A stretch of 64,000 nucleotides of DNA from Beverwykella pulmonaria. Its lineage: Eukaryota > Ascomycota > Dothideomycetes > Pleosporales > Melanommataceae. This document shows, in pieces, positions 45,243-57,182 of this stretch. The notes under the pieces were generated by a model that had not been told where the DNA came from, made no database searches, and saw only the letters and a program-made list of their open reading frames with translations. Within the stretch, counting starts at the first letter, position 1. The number at the start of each line of letters is the position of its first letter. Where the stretch lies: NCBI GenBank assembly GCA_001599595.1, contig BCHH01000006.1, positions 927,197 to 991,196 on the forward strand. The letters are read 5' to 3'. A program made the translations under genes and the position numbers.

Positions 45243-46743
45243 TTACAACCGAGCACAAGGACCACTCTCCTTCGTCCCATACTTCTTGAACAGTGCGTCC
45301 GTAATTTCCACCTGCTTCTCGAGCAAGGCCGTTGCCTCCGGTGCTCTCTTGTTCTCTCTCCGTCCAAGCTGCTCCAAATGCGCTTCATCTGGGCCATCGG
45401 CGATTCGCACTGTTCGACATTGCGCCCACATATAGGCTAGAGGAGTATCTTGGCAGACACCTTGAGCGCCGTATGTCTGAACGGCGCGGTCTATTACGTC
45501 CAATGCCATATTAGGCACGAGGATCTTTGCCTGCGCAATCTCCACCAACGCTGTCTTGGCGTCACCAGCATCGATGGCGGCTGCGGCATTCAAGACGATG
45601 AGACGGGCTGCATCAATCTCAATCCGTGACTTGGCAATCCATTGCAGGATAACTCCTTGTTGTGAGAGCAGCTTGCCGAATGGTTTCTTGTGTTCTGCGT
45701 TCGCTCGGGTCAAGAGCCATCGTAGTGCCTCTTCAGCCTACGTGTGTACAGTCAGCGAGATAAACATCTGGAAATTTGCAGTTCACGTACAGCTCCAATA
45801 GATCGCATCGCATGATGGATACGACCAGGGCCCATTCTTCCTTGCATGACTTCGAAACCCCTGCTCTCACCCAAAATGATATTCTCTGCTGGAACGCGAA
45901 CGTCTTTGAAGATCAGGTGAGCGTGACCATGAGGTGCGTCATCATAGCCGTAAACGGAGAGCATGCGTTTGACCGAAATACCAGGAGCGTCCGTAGGGAC
46001 CAGTATAATTGACTGCTGCTTATATTTGTCGGGATTGTCCGGGTTTGTCTTCCCAAGAACGATGTACAGCTTGCATCGCGGATCGCCAGCGCCTGATATC
46101 CACCATTTCTGAGCTTTATTAGCTCGAGTTTTGAAAATATATCAGCAATGCTCACCTGACCGTTGAGCACATATGAATCCCCATCCCTCTTGATGCTCAA
46201 CTGAACATTGGTCGCGTCGCTCGACGCTGTGTCAGGCTCCGTCATAACATAGCAAGACCGAATCTCCCCCTTCAACAACGGCTGCAGCCACCTGTCCTTC
46301 TGTGCCTCAGTCCCATACTTGGCAAGCACTTCCATATTACCCGTGTCGGGCGCTGCATTATTTGTAGCCTCTGAGGCTACCCTCGACCTGCCGAACTGCT
46401 CGCAGATCAATCCGTACTCCAGATTTGTGAAGCCGGCCCCCTCTTTATAGTGCCCTTTGGCGAGGAACATGTTCCAAAGACCGAGCTCTTGGGCTCGCTT
46501 CTTCAGGTCGGCCATGATGGGTGGGTAACTCCACCGACCTGGGCCTTGGCCGAGTTGTGCGCTGTAGACAGGGTCTGCGGGGAGGCATTCTTCGTTGACG
46601 AATTTCTCGACCTAGAAATATTCGTCAGCAATCAGAACGCAAGCAAATGAGAAGAAGCAACGCACAAGGTCAAGAGTCTTGCGAGCCCTCTCGCTGACCA
46701 ACGGCCGCACGACAGCGGGGATTCTCTCGGAGGCGGTAGGCAT
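45243..46743 (-). CDS. Acyl-CoA dehydrogenase (ACAD10/11-like, without kinase domain)
   Basis: Four exons (46743-46666, 46611-46156, 46108-45791, 45737-45243) give 448 residues. FAD-dependent alpha,beta-dehydrogenation of acyl-CoA is the family reaction, in peroxisomes or mitochondria. The block [16 protein letters not shown] in the middle domain and [12 protein letters not shown] across the second junction are typical of the ACAD10/11 branch. [23 protein letters not shown] spans the third junction. The C-terminal helical domain includes [32 protein letters not shown], the FAD/dimer region. The aminoglycoside-phosphotransferase-like kinase domain found in animal ACAD10/11 is absent, as in most fungal homologues. 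The protein ends in CARL: not a classical SKL peroxisomal signal, but ARL is a permitted PTS1-like variant. Confidence 0.92.
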
Positions 46744-47278
46744 GATGTGCTGGGCTGGAGCTGGAGGTTAGTTATCACAGAGGTCAGCCAGGATCAAATA
46801 TATGCTCTGGAAAATGCTCTTCCGGCGAAAAAGTCTCCAATTAGATAGTCGCGCATTCTGCCTCGGTTCTCATACAGATTGCCGAGCGAGCGCTGGTGTC
46901 GGAGGTGAAGAGTCGCTTCCCCGCAAACCCCAAGTATCAGCGTCACCAAACCTATTGTGGCATAGCGCCTTGGCTAGATCTCCAGATTTCTGGACCTCAG
47001 CTCTTGGTGCTTCTCCAAGAAATCGGCTTACTGGATTACTGCATCCTTGGTCAATCGACAGCGATGAGCTTTGTGAGTCCGAAATTATTGCCACCAGCTC
47101 AGCAGCATCATAAGGGGTCGCTGTTTATTTCGTGAGCAGTAACGACAAACCAAGAGATCAAAAGGTAGAGAAATATGATTCCGCCTGCTAGGCTATGGAC
47201 ATTCACTGATACATTTCGTTGGGCCAAGAGGCTGAAGATACAAGCCCCCTAGTCGTTCCATAAAGTCCTTTTCTACCC
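46744..47278. promoter_or_regulatory. Promoter region of the acyl-CoA dehydrogenase gene
   Basis: 535 bp between the GMC oxidoreductase 3' end and the dehydrogenase start, both on the minus strand. The open frames here (for example 46802-47113, plus) show no family resemblance. Confidence 0.45.
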
Positions 47279-49373
47279 TTAGTGCCCATTCGCTCCATTT
47301 GTCTGCTTCCCCTTGATCAAATCCGCTCCCTTCTCTGCAATGCAATACACCAAACTAACAATATTCCCCTGGACATGAGTCGGAAATATGCTAGCATCCA
47401 CAACCCGAACATTGCTCGTCCCATAAACCTTTAAGTTGCTGTCGATTACACCTCCTTTCTCTCGGGGTAACATTGCGCAAGTACCAACGGGATGGTACTC
47501 GGTCACAGTATTAGCCGCAACGAGTTCTTTCGCCTGCTCCACAGTCTTTGGTAGGTCCTTCTGCCACGAGGGGTGAATGATGAGGCCTCCCTTTTCATTC
47601 TTCTCCAATACCGAGTGCATCGGCTCGACTTCTACCAGACTCAATGCATGAAGCATACCGCGAGCGGCCATGTCCAGATCTAGCGGGTGGGAGAAATACG
47701 CTGGGTCAATTACGGGATGTTTTGTGGGGTCTGACGATTCAATATGAATGCTTCCCCGCGAGAGTGAACGAGTGCTACACACGCCCAATGTGATCCAATT
47801 CCCGGGCTCATCATGGAGGAAAATCTTTGAGGGGTACTCCATGTTCAGGATATTTGCACCGACTCCGAGAAGAACCATCTGGCCGATGGCTTCTTTCCTA
47901 TCAACGAGCTGGCGTGCTAGCAAGGGGTTGCGGCCCGCGGGATCGGCGTTTGGATGCGCCTTTTGAAACGCTGCGATGAAGGATTGAATGTGTTTCTCTG
48001 GCTCGGATAGATTTGGATCGGCCAGGTGTAGCGGCACAAAACCGGTCGTGGTGGGGGCATTAGTGAATGGCCCGGCTTTATGCTGGATGTATGCTTCCAT
48101 TGCTTGTTGGGCAAGCTCTGGGTTGCGTAACAGGACTTCGGCTGTTGGGTATTCATCCTTTACTTTCTGCGAGAGCGTGAGCCGTGATGCTGGATCATTC
48201 CATCCTAGAAGTACTCACTAATGGCAGTCCTGTTGCTGTGTGATCGTTCAAATTCTCTCCTACGCTGGGAAGATCAACAACCACTTCCACACCCGCTTTT
48301 TGCAGTACCCCTGGTGACCCAACACCCGAAAGTTCCAGAATCTGAGGCGAGTTGATAACACCGCCGCAGACTATAACCTCTTTATTCACCTTCACGGTAT
48401 ACGATGTGCCATTTACAAGAAATTTGACACCTGTCGCAGTAGCAACACCAGAACCACTCTTCTCAAAATCGATCTTCTCTACCAAGGCGTTCGTTAAGAG
48501 CGACAAGTTCTTCCTGTTCGCATTGGGCTCGTAGTAAGCTCTCGCAGAGTAGCTTCGCCTCAAGGTCTTCGGATCGACAGTGGTAAGCTGGTTGAATCCG
48601 CCGATGGCGGAGCCGCTTCTTGGATCTTTGGGAGGAGGATAGCCGGCGTTAATCTATGTGATAGAAATACAATTATCAGCATATGTACCAAGTATACATT
48701 TTGAAAGGTCATTTCAACTTACACAAGTCTCTGGCCACACTCCCTGCTGCCATTGAAAATCTGCCTCGCAGAAGGAGGTCTACGAAAAGGTCAATCAAGA
48801 CTAACTAGGTACCAGTCTGAGAACATACCTGGATGGGGCCACTCGTCCCTCTGAGCAAAGGATTCACGTACTTGTCGTTGATCTTCGAGGAAAGAATCTT
48901 AGAAGGCGGGTGGTACGTCTCGAATTTGCGATAATAAGGAGCTAGGTCATCGAATCCCCATCCCTTGTTCCCCAGTTCCTTCCAATTATCCAGATCCTGT
49001 CTTGATGCCATAGAAAACATGTTGTAATTGATCGCTGACGATCCTCCAAGAACTTTGCCCCGAGCCCAGCCATGAACGCGATTTTGTGTGCCTTTCTAGC
49101 TGGATGTCAGATTTTCGGAGACGAATAGGAGCGAACCGAGCTTACCTGTGGAACAGTCTTGTAACACCAGTCGTACTCAGGTTTGTCCCACAGGTTAAGG
49201 AACGTATTGGGTCCATCAATCAGCGGGTCATCTAATCGGTTTCCTCCAGCCTCTAGTACTCCAACTGTGACGTTCAGATCCTCGCTCAGTCGAGCCGCGA
49301 TCACTAGACCTGCTGTACCGCCTCCTACGACAACGTAGTCGTAGGACTTGGAAACAAAATCTTCGACAGACAT
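47279..49373 (-). CDS. GMC-family FAD oxidoreductase (choline dehydrogenase / alcohol oxidase-like)
   Basis: Five exons (49373-49146, 49095-48829, 48779-48723, 48653-48219, 48166-47279) give 624 residues; the third exon is only 57 nt. The dinucleotide-binding motif GGGTAG (17-22) sits in YDYVVVGGGTAGLVIAARL, followed by the adenine-ribose acidic residue in VGVLEAGG. RGKVLGGSSAINYNM is GMC signature 1. INSPQILELSGVG is signature 2. The catalytic pair is His in YHPVGTCAML and Asn in HVQGNIVSLVYCIAEKGADLI. No signal peptide is present, so the enzyme is probably intracellular, unlike secreted glucose oxidases and cellobiose dehydrogenases. The family oxidises alcohols, sugars or choline using FAD. 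It is upstream of an acyl-CoA dehydrogenase and a lactonase-like gene on the same strand. Substrate unknown. Confidence 0.92.
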
Positions 49374-51359
49374 AGTAATATTGTATTGTGATAAGTGGCT
49401 ATGGGAGACAACGATAGGAGCTTTATGGGCGTTGCAGATGGGCCGGATTCCGAGAAGAGTCTGATCTCTTTATACCAGTTTCCTGTGGACCCCAGATACC
49501 AAGATCGCACCTCCTTGGAGGAACTTAGCTGCAGCAAAGGCTGACATGAGTGTCTGTGCGATACTTGCCCTAGCGTTCTAGGCTAGATACCTAATAGGAG
49601 ACGTTAACTTCATTTTGCCTCTTTCTTGATCAGCTAGATATTGGGGCCTTTCCCAAAACAGCCTGTTAAACGAAAGCTACCTGCCTGTGGCAAGGCAAAA
49701 GTAGACTGTCGACCGCCGATTGTATGTGTGGCGTACCGAGAAGCTCCGGCAAGACATTTACAGTTAATGTAATGAAGTTTCCTAATCGAGCCGTGAATGG
49801 TAAATATGATATTTCTATTGGATAGTGGGTAGTGCCTCGCACTTTTGCCACTTTGGCTGGCGTAAGATCGACTGCTTTCTAAAGGACTGTATTCCGCAAG
49901 CAAGCCGATAGTCAACACAGCGTCAGCTTGTAACTGGCTGGAGGTTGTAGATGTTTCTTTCGCCTTCACAAATGCTGATTGCTGACAATTAATGTGCAAT
50001 CTTGTTATAATCTCCCAAGGTTGCAAAGAGGACCAGCATCAATGCAAGCTCTGAGTGACTAAAATGTAACATCTACAAGGTGAGCTGCTTACCATTCTCC
50101 TGGAAAAATATATCCAAACGCTAAGGCCTCCAGCAAGGAATGGCACGGCGCCAGTAAAATGTCAGCACACAGGGTGCCGTATGTTCCTGCATCTGGTAAG
50201 GGCCTTGGCCTATGTAAGCGCCGCTGAAAATAACTCGAAGAAGTAACGGGTGGGGGACCTTGAGGGTCTGTGTAGGGGGTGTAACACTTTGCCTAAAAGA
50301 GATTGAGAATGGTACATGTGATGGATTTGAGAATTCTTGTCGAAGGTTTCGTACCTAAGTCTCCGCATTATGTCATGTCGAAGCTTGAACGCTTGTAACG
50401 TTTCCATAATTCCTACATTAACTTTAAGACATCGGACATCATCTCAAAGAGATCATCGATTTGATAGACGATTTCTATCGTAATATAAAAACGGTAGGCC
50501 TGACCACGAAACTGACGGAGAAGAAATTTAACAAGAATGGCATGCCCGAATGGTGGGTTAAAAACTCTGAGAATATGAGATCCGAGTTTAAAGCGGTAGG
50601 AAGTGATATTAGTATCCGAAAAAGTCGCGTTCGTGATCGCCATTGAGCAAAACCCCCAAGCGTGACAAGTGTATATGAACTGTCCCGTCATGAAATTTCA
50701 GGGTTGGCTATGCTTCTAGGCTTGAAACATGCTTGTCAAAGAGGATGCTCCGACTACCATCTTCTTAATTGCTACGCTTTTGGCGTTGTCACAGGTCTAG
50801 ACAGACTCTAATGCTTGTCTCTAGCATGTTCCATGGCAAGCGAGGAAAAGAATCGACCTAAGCTTTCCAGTCTTTCTGTACAAGCTACGAGATAACGTGC
50901 GCCAGAAGACATGATCTGGCAGAGGCGCTCCCTGAATAGTATGTTAGTGCATTAGTCGAAGGCCCCATACACCACGGAGAGATGTTTGAGAATATGACGC
51001 AACGAACGCCTGCCATTTTGCGCTGAGGAAGGACATAGTTCATGTCGAAAGCAATACACTAGTGAGACGGATTAGTAAGCGTTATTCACGTGATCGCGCG
51101 CAACAGCCTTGGCTTGGCGACTTGCAGCCTAAACGTCGACCGCGATGCCCAAAGTGATCGATTTTCCATCCGAACGAAGCACTGCAACAACGCGCCCCTA
51201 CAAAAGAGCCGCCCGCCATGCCACCACAATGAGCTTCTTCCTACAACAACTCCTCGAGAAGCCAATTCTTTTCTGATCCCTCTTCTCACACACCTACGAA
51301 TTTCTCCGCGCGAGCCGTCCGACACATATCGCCGACTACGGCCAATTGGCTAACTCACA
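49374..51359. other. 2 kb intergenic region, AT-richer, no gene seen
   Basis: This is a divergent region between the GMC gene (minus) and NBS1 (plus), so promoters of both are inside. Short overlapping frames exist on both strands near 50413-50691, but none resembles a protein family. No transposon ends were seen. Confidence 0.45.
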
Positions 51360-53907
51360 ATGTGGTTCATCGAACACGAAAATCTATCTGGGGGGAAGAG
51401 AGAATGGATAAAACCGGGATCGCAACGGCTGTACGGGCGGACGACGAAATCGAGTGACAAGGACGCACAAGCAGCCGGGAAGCAGGTCTTCCTCAACAAC
51501 AAAACCATATCGCGGAAACATATGATGCTGAAGGTTCTTGAGGCACCACCGGGAGATGGCGTATGTACAGGGCCGGCCCTATTGCAAGTTTCCGAGCTGA
51601 CTCGATCGAGACCAACGTCCACTTAAGATCACAATTGGAGATTACAGATCTCAGCTGCCGACAGGGAACCACCATCGAGGGCACCGATGGCGTAAGGTTC
51701 CTTAAGAGTACGAAAGAAGTGGACGGGACAATCGTGAATGATAGGATGATTCTCACGGGTACCGAGTACACAATCAAATTATCTGCAAGCTATCCTCCTT
51801 TCAAGTAAGTCATCTTCTAGGTTTCCCTCGTTCCTGATAGAATACCCTTGGACCGTAGGCTAATCTTCTGGCAAGAGTCTTTTGGCAACCGATTATCTTC
51901 ACATACGCGACAAAAGAGACCAAGGAATCAAAGGCTCGAAGCGTCCTATTGCGCGGTCTCGATATCAAGACATCAACCGAATTCGTATACGGCAAGACTA
52001 CCCATGTTGTTTCTCAGAAGCGGAACCTACCCAAGGTCCTGCAGGGTCTGTTAGGCGGTGCACACATTGTAACCGGCGAATATCTCGATGCAATCATCAA
52101 TGTTGCTCAAAACCCGAGCGACGAGCCAGAAGTCTACCTGCCCTCGAAGCTGGAGGAAGACTTCGATACATGGTGGCCTCAGGAGAAGGAATACATGCCT
52201 CCGGCAGGAGTAGAGCCTGTTCCGCGGAGTGCACATATGCTTGAACCTAACCTAGCTCGAGCGGAGGTGTTTAAAGGTCTGACTTTCATCTTTCTACATG
52301 AAGGCCAGTACAATAGTTTACACGACGTAGTCTCCGGAGGTAGTGGAAAGGCGTTGTTCTACAATGTCGTATTCGGGGAGACGACAATAGATGATTACGT
52401 TGAATACGTGAGAAATATTGTAGGCGAGAAGCGGTGGAGTAAAGCAGGTAACAGCCGTCTGCCCGTCATTACTGTTCGACTCTCGGCATTTCCAGATGGT
52501 ATGGAAGAATGGGCCGCTAATTTCGTGACCGGGGTTGACCAAGTCCTGCATCAGCGATCGATCCTCCAAAACGAATTCTTAGATGCCATCATCACGTGCA
52601 ACACGTCCTCACTTCAGAGGCCGCCTACTGAAATGGTCGATGTAGCATCCGGCATGCCGGCAGCCCCGAGAAGTGAGCCGTTTGTTCAAGAGCTAACCCC
52701 AGCTCCATCTCAAGCCACTGAAGCCGCACCTGCTCTGAAAGAAGAACCAGTTAAATCTAACCCTCGAAAGCGTCCACTTCGCCGCCAGGCGGCGAGCCGC
52801 TTCACGGGGTTTGACGATTATGAGCCGCCTCCCAAGAGTCGCAAAACCGAGGAAACACAATCATACATACCTATGGAAGATATACAAGAATCGGTACCAG
52901 TCCCAGAATCTCATGTATCTCCTTCTCAGTCTGTACCGGCGACACAGAATTCTCGGAGGCGCGAGCTATCCGTTGAAGAGAGCGTGGAAGGTGCCGATAA
53001 AATTGATGAGCTTTTTCCTGCCGCAGCAGCCGTACGAAGCCGCCGAGCTGCCACTCGCGCCGCTTCTGCATCTATGGAGCCAGAGACGCTAAGGGCAGCC
53101 GGTAAACCAAAAAACGAGGCTATAGAAGTTTTGGAAAAATTGCAGAAGGCAAAGAAGGAAGCTTCTCCCAAAGAGATTGACGTCGCAGAACATTTGCGAA
53201 CGCGAGTCAAGCAGGAAGAGGAAAGACTGAGAGCAGATGAAGAGAATCTGAGAGCGCAGTTGGAAGGAGTCGATATCACTGAGATTAGGGGTCTGGCCAA
53301 GGTTGAAGAGATGGAGCTCATCCCACGAGTCGGCAGAACACAGCAGCGCACCGAATATTTGGGCAATCACTGGAATGACGAATGGAACGGCCGGAAGAAT
53401 TTCAAGAAGTTCCGACGGAGAGGCGCAGAGAGGGGACCCCAGTCTCGGAAAGTCATCGTTCCGTTCGAGGAAGCACCGCAGAAGAAAGGGTTTGGTGTTG
53501 GCGATGCCTTCTTTCTTGAAGATACACAGACCTCGAGGGGGAGCGATAAGCGAAACAAGAAGGGGAAGAAAGGCCGTGGAGAGGACAATGACTCGGAGCC
53601 GGAGGCTGGCTTTGTGCGCCGCAAGAGGAATACTGAAGGTGGTGAAGTGATTAGCATACCGGACAGCGACTCCGATGATGAAGTTGTTGCTGGAGGTGCA
53701 ACGTCGCAAAAACACATGGGGACTGTTGACCGTGTCGCAGAAACACAGGTTGGAACATCACAAACACAAACGCAGATGGGTACGAGGAAGCGCGGTCCGG
53801 CCGCTGTGGCGGCTGGTCAACCGGCGGGCAAGAAGGCTAGAACACTTAGGAGAGCTGATAGTAGTGATGAAGAGGAGACAGGTTTCAGGTTCAAGAGGAG
53901 AGCCTAG
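51360..53907 (+). CDS. NBS1: DNA-repair protein Nbs1 (nibrin/Xrs2 orthologue) of the Mre11 complex
   Basis: Exons 51360-51560, 51611-51804 and 51876-53907 give 808 residues. Nbs1 is the regulatory subunit of the Mre11-Rad50-Nbs1 complex, which senses DNA double-strand breaks and recruits Tel1/ATM in the nucleus. The N-terminal FHA domain has LYGRT and the phosphothreonine-binding ISRKHMML. Tandem BRCT domains follow; the third exon starts at KVFWQPIIFTY and continues with THVVSQKRNLPKVLQGL. The central region is disordered. The Mre11-binding motif NFKKF is at 640-644 (RKNFKKFRRRG). The extreme C-terminus, SSDEEETGFRFKRRA, has the acidic-plus-aromatic pattern of the Tel1/ATM-binding tail. Length fits fungal Nbs1. 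The acceptor at 51875 was chosen because only it restores the BRCT frame. Confidence 0.93.
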
Positions 53908-54392
53908 GCGAAGGGCAGGAACGTTAACTGCCGTCGTTGTGTGCAGAGTGCTGATACATTTTGATCTTTTCTATGTACATATATGTGAGAGGCATGGCGA
54001 GGAGCCCCTACCCATCTACAAATGCATAATCATACGATCTCATAGCTTCCTCTTCTTGTCATAACCTCATTTTCCTGTGGTGACTGCAGTGAACACTGGA
54101 GGTATGTGTATTCCCCGTAGCTGAGAGTCTACTCCACATGCAAACTCCGATTAAGGCCTTTGACACTCAATACCTGATGCTTGATGCCTGATGTCTGATG
54201 TCCGATGCTTAATGTACATATGTTACAACGTCCCCTCGCATCATCCCTCTATTCCTCCGAGCCACTCTCATTTGCTTCAATATCCATATGCCCCTTCCAG
54301 CCCTTCTCCCGTCCCTCTCATGCCTCACGTTCAGATCTCTACCCTTGTCTGTCCGCACATTAGCTTCCCCAAATCACGCCCACCGCTTCAAA
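53908..54392. other. Convergent 3' region of NBS1 and the bL36m gene
   Basis: It contains the six-copy heptamer repeat at 54174-54215 (separate entry). No gene is seen. Confidence 0.5.
54174..54215 (+). repeat. Six tandem 7-bp units (YTGATGY)
   Basis: The units are CTGATGC, TTGATGC, CTGATGT, CTGATGT, CCGATGC and TTAATGT, back to back. The last two have drifted by one base each from YTGATGY. The tract lies in the 3' flank shared by two convergent genes and shows no coding role. Confidence 0.85.
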
Positions 54393-54713
54393 TCAAGATT
54401 CAACATACCTCTGTTTATGCTTCGGATTCTTGCTACAAATGATATACACATACTTCCCCTTCTTGCGCCGTACGCTCTTACACCCATCGCATAGTTTCTT
54501 GACCGAGGACCGGACTTTCATGCCGCGCGTTTGCGTTTGTGTCTGAGTTTGTATTCGGAGGGCGGCGAGACGCGCAAAGACGTTAGGTGGTGAGAGTGTC
54601 GGGCGCCGGAGGAGCGTTGAGGTGTGCAACGCTTTTAAGCAAGCGGGGTGGAAGGTTGTGAGCGTGGTGAAGAGAGGTCTCCGGAGAGGGAAGAGAAGGG
54701 TTCGGGGGAGCAT
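54393..54713 (-). CDS. RTC6: Mitochondrial large-subunit ribosomal protein bL36m
   Basis: Intronless, 106 residues from the ATG at 54713. The C-terminal 42 residues are the bacterial-type L36 protein, [19 protein letters not shown] through SKNPKHKQR, with the zinc-binding set Cys75, Cys78, Cys93 and His99. The N-terminal 60 residues are rich in Arg, Leu, Ser and Thr and lack acidic residues, which fits a mitochondrial targeting sequence; a QTQTQTQT run precedes the L36 domain. An in-frame ATG at 54944 would add 77 residues with acidic content that does not look like targeting sequence, so the shorter form is preferred. The symbol follows the yeast orthologue. Confidence 0.93.
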   Translation of the reverse strand: MLPRTLLFPLRRPLFTTLTTFHPACLKALHTSTLLRRPTLSPPNVFARLAALRIQTQTQTQTRGMKVRSSVKKLCDGCKSVRRKKGKYVYIICSKNPKHKQRYVES

Positions 54714-55117
54714 TGTGGTAGGGTTGGGAGGCTTTGGGAGGCTTGTGGAGAGCAGTCGTTGCGTAATTGCGGCGTCGGCGGCGGTGGTGGTGGTTGATAG
54801 AGCTGGATTGAGATTGTAGCTCGGACATTTTTCGTGCCAAGACATCACTTTGAATCCCGTGACCGCGACACTCAATTCAGTTCCCAATCGGATTACTAGG
54901 TCGCGTTGAAAGATAGTTGAATTCACAGTATCTGCACGTCGCATCTAATAACCCCAAAATGGTTGTTAATCTCTCCATAGGCGGATTTTTTCAGTCTAAT
55001 CTATTCAAGTACCGAAGAATATGTACTGGTATCAGTTTGAGGAACCCATATACCTTTTTGTATACATGCATGGTTATCCATGTCATAGGAACTCGCACCC
55101 GTCTGCCATCCCCTTGT
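54714..55117. promoter_or_regulatory. Promoter region of the bL36m gene and 3' flank of NMT
   Basis: 404 bp between two minus-strand genes. The frame upstream of 54713 stays open to 54944 but is not counted as coding. Nothing else is recognised. Confidence 0.45.
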
Positions 55118-56910
55118 TCAAAGCATCACTAATCCTATTCCACGCATGTACTTCTCGCTCGATTGATTCTTTTGATCGATTCCTCCTGGGATCGGTCGAG
55201 CGCGGTAGTTGTACATGTAGTAGTGCAACTGGCCATCACCAGCACCGAACCTTTGCTCTTCAAGGAACAGTGGGTTGTCGAGGAGAGTTAGAGCATTGAA
55301 GACGTCGAAGTCAGCCTATGGAAAGTCAGCACATCTCGGTTGAAACACGTATAAACTTTGGTTTACTTACCTTCTTTGACAACGTCAGCGCATCCTTCAT
55401 TAGCGCATTGAGTCGCGGCTTCAGCATAGACTTGTCCTTGTCGAAAGCCGCCTCAGTCGCGTAGTAGAACAAGTAGGCTGCCTTAATGACCTTGTGCTTC
55501 TTGTGTCCAATCACCGTGCTCTCCAGGTTGTAGAAGGAGAAGAAGTCTGTGATCTTTTTGCTGTGTGGGTCTTCCACCACATAGCTCCAGACTACTTGCT
55601 CTTCGGGTTTCTCTTTCGGGAACATCCAGTGCTCAAAGTCTGTCTTGGAAAAGACTTGCGCCAGGTCAATACGTTTGAGGTATCGCTGTAGCAGATCAAG
55701 CACAGCGTCAACGTCTTTGGCTTCCATTTCCCTGAGGCCCTGGGTAGATGTTTTATCAGGTACCTTGTAGCGGATGATCTGGCGCTGTTTGGTGCTGCCG
55801 TGAGGGAGAGGTGAAAAGCCGACCTCGTACAGCTTCTCCCAGTTAAGGGCCCGGTGGAAGTATCGACATGTTGAAATGGGAGTAGGGAGAAGGGAACCAA
55901 CGGTGTATACGGCCTGGAAAACACCTTCAACATAACAACGGCGAGTAATTTCCTTGATGAGAACAGGTGTGAGTCGTTTTGAGCGCAGTTTTTTGTGAAC
56001 GCAGAGGAAGTTCACTTCGGAACAGTTGAGGGTGTTCTTGCGGAGTTGTAGTTGTATAGGAATAGCGGATATGAATGCGACTAATTTTCCCGACGCAGAA
56101 GCGCGAACGCCAACGTGCCATTCTTTCCGCCAGCCAGGTGCCTTGAGGGCCCTAACAAGGTGTGTCAGTCAGAAATATGGCTGAGAGAGGCCGAGTAGCT
56201 TACCAGTTCAAGAACGAGGGAGAGTATCTGAACCTGAACATAGCCTCTTGGTCCTCAACGTAGTGATTTGTGAGCAAATCGTAGACCTCTTCCAGCTGAG
56301 CCTCATCCTCAAGATCCATAGTCACCCACTCAAATCCGGGGTACATTGGGCTAGGGTTCTTGTCCACTTTGTCAATATCAATCTCCTTGATCGGCCCATC
56401 GACGATTGTGTCTTTCCCACTCGCCAGCTCGTCAAAACTGAGAACAGGTTGCGTCTTCCAAAACTCGTGGCTGCCCATGTCCTTTATGTTCTTTGCCTGT
56501 GGAGCCAGTCCAGTCAACATCTCGCTGACATTGAGCTTCCGAATCTTATCCTCCAAGCTCTCATTCCCTTTCGAAGCAAGCAGCTCTTTCTTTAGGGCTG
56601 GGTTGGCCTCTAGGAGCATGCTCATTTGCTCCTTGCTCAGATGTTGGCCGGCCGGCGACTCCATGTCCAGGGTTGACGGCGCCTTGTCTTTGCCCGTCAA
56701 GGCATCTTTGATCTTCTTCTTTCGGCTCCTCTTCTTTTTCTGTTTTGCGCTCTCCGCTACATCTACTGTTTCTGTTCCCTCTGCTGCCTCCAGGCCGCTT
56801 TCGTCTCCAGACTCGGCAGCATCTTGCTGCGTGCTCGCTTCGGCGGTAGCCTCCGCAGCCGCTTCGGCGTTGGATTCGGGGACAGAGATTTTTGACGATT
56901 CCTGGGGCAT
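55118..56910 (-). CDS. NMT1: Glycylpeptide N-tetradecanoyltransferase (N-myristoyltransferase)
   Basis: Three exons (56910-56204, 56151-55371, 55315-55118) give 561 residues. The enzyme transfers myristate from myristoyl-CoA to the N-terminal Gly of proteins, in the cytosol and at ribosomes. The first 130 residues are acidic then strongly basic ([13 protein letters not shown]), like the ribosome-targeting segment of known NMTs. [11 protein letters not shown] begins the catalytic core. Signature 1 ([16 protein letters not shown]) is at 281-296, and signature 2, including RFGAGDGQL, at 518-526. The protein ends in GLVML, matching the conserved C-terminus whose terminal carboxylate acts as catalytic base. 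The gene is usually essential in fungi. It is divergent from IPI3 with only 272 bp between the starts. Confidence 0.97.
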
Positions 56911-57182
56911 CGTGGAAGCCTTTTTGGGTAGTATATATTAGTGAGAAAATCAGAAGAAGCTTGCTTAAGGATTTCGTACCTTGCACTCGCGTAAGGCAGC
57001 CTGGAGAGTTAGAGGTGAGGGGCAGGAAAGGCGGGGCAGCGGCGTTTGATGCCAAGATTCGGCATTCGGCCGTCACAGAGCCGGCCCGATCTAATCTAAT
57101 CTATGGATCCCAAGCTGCAACACCAAAAAAATTATCGAAAGCTTTCTAGCTCTTACCCACCTCTCTTGGAAAATCTTCCGCC
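56911..57182. promoter_or_regulatory. Compact bidirectional promoter of NMT1 and IPI3
   Basis: 272 bp separate two start codons pointing outward, so both promoters and 5' leaders share this space. I see no clear TATA box. Confidence 0.6.

Noticed and set aside
49666..50691. Possible transposon relic in the AT-richer region
   Set aside because: No terminal repeats, target duplication or transposase-like motif could be seen.
54714..54944. Longer N-terminus for the bL36m protein
   Set aside because: The extra 77 residues contain acidic and Cys residues and do not resemble a mitochondrial targeting sequence; the ATG at 54713 gives a good one.
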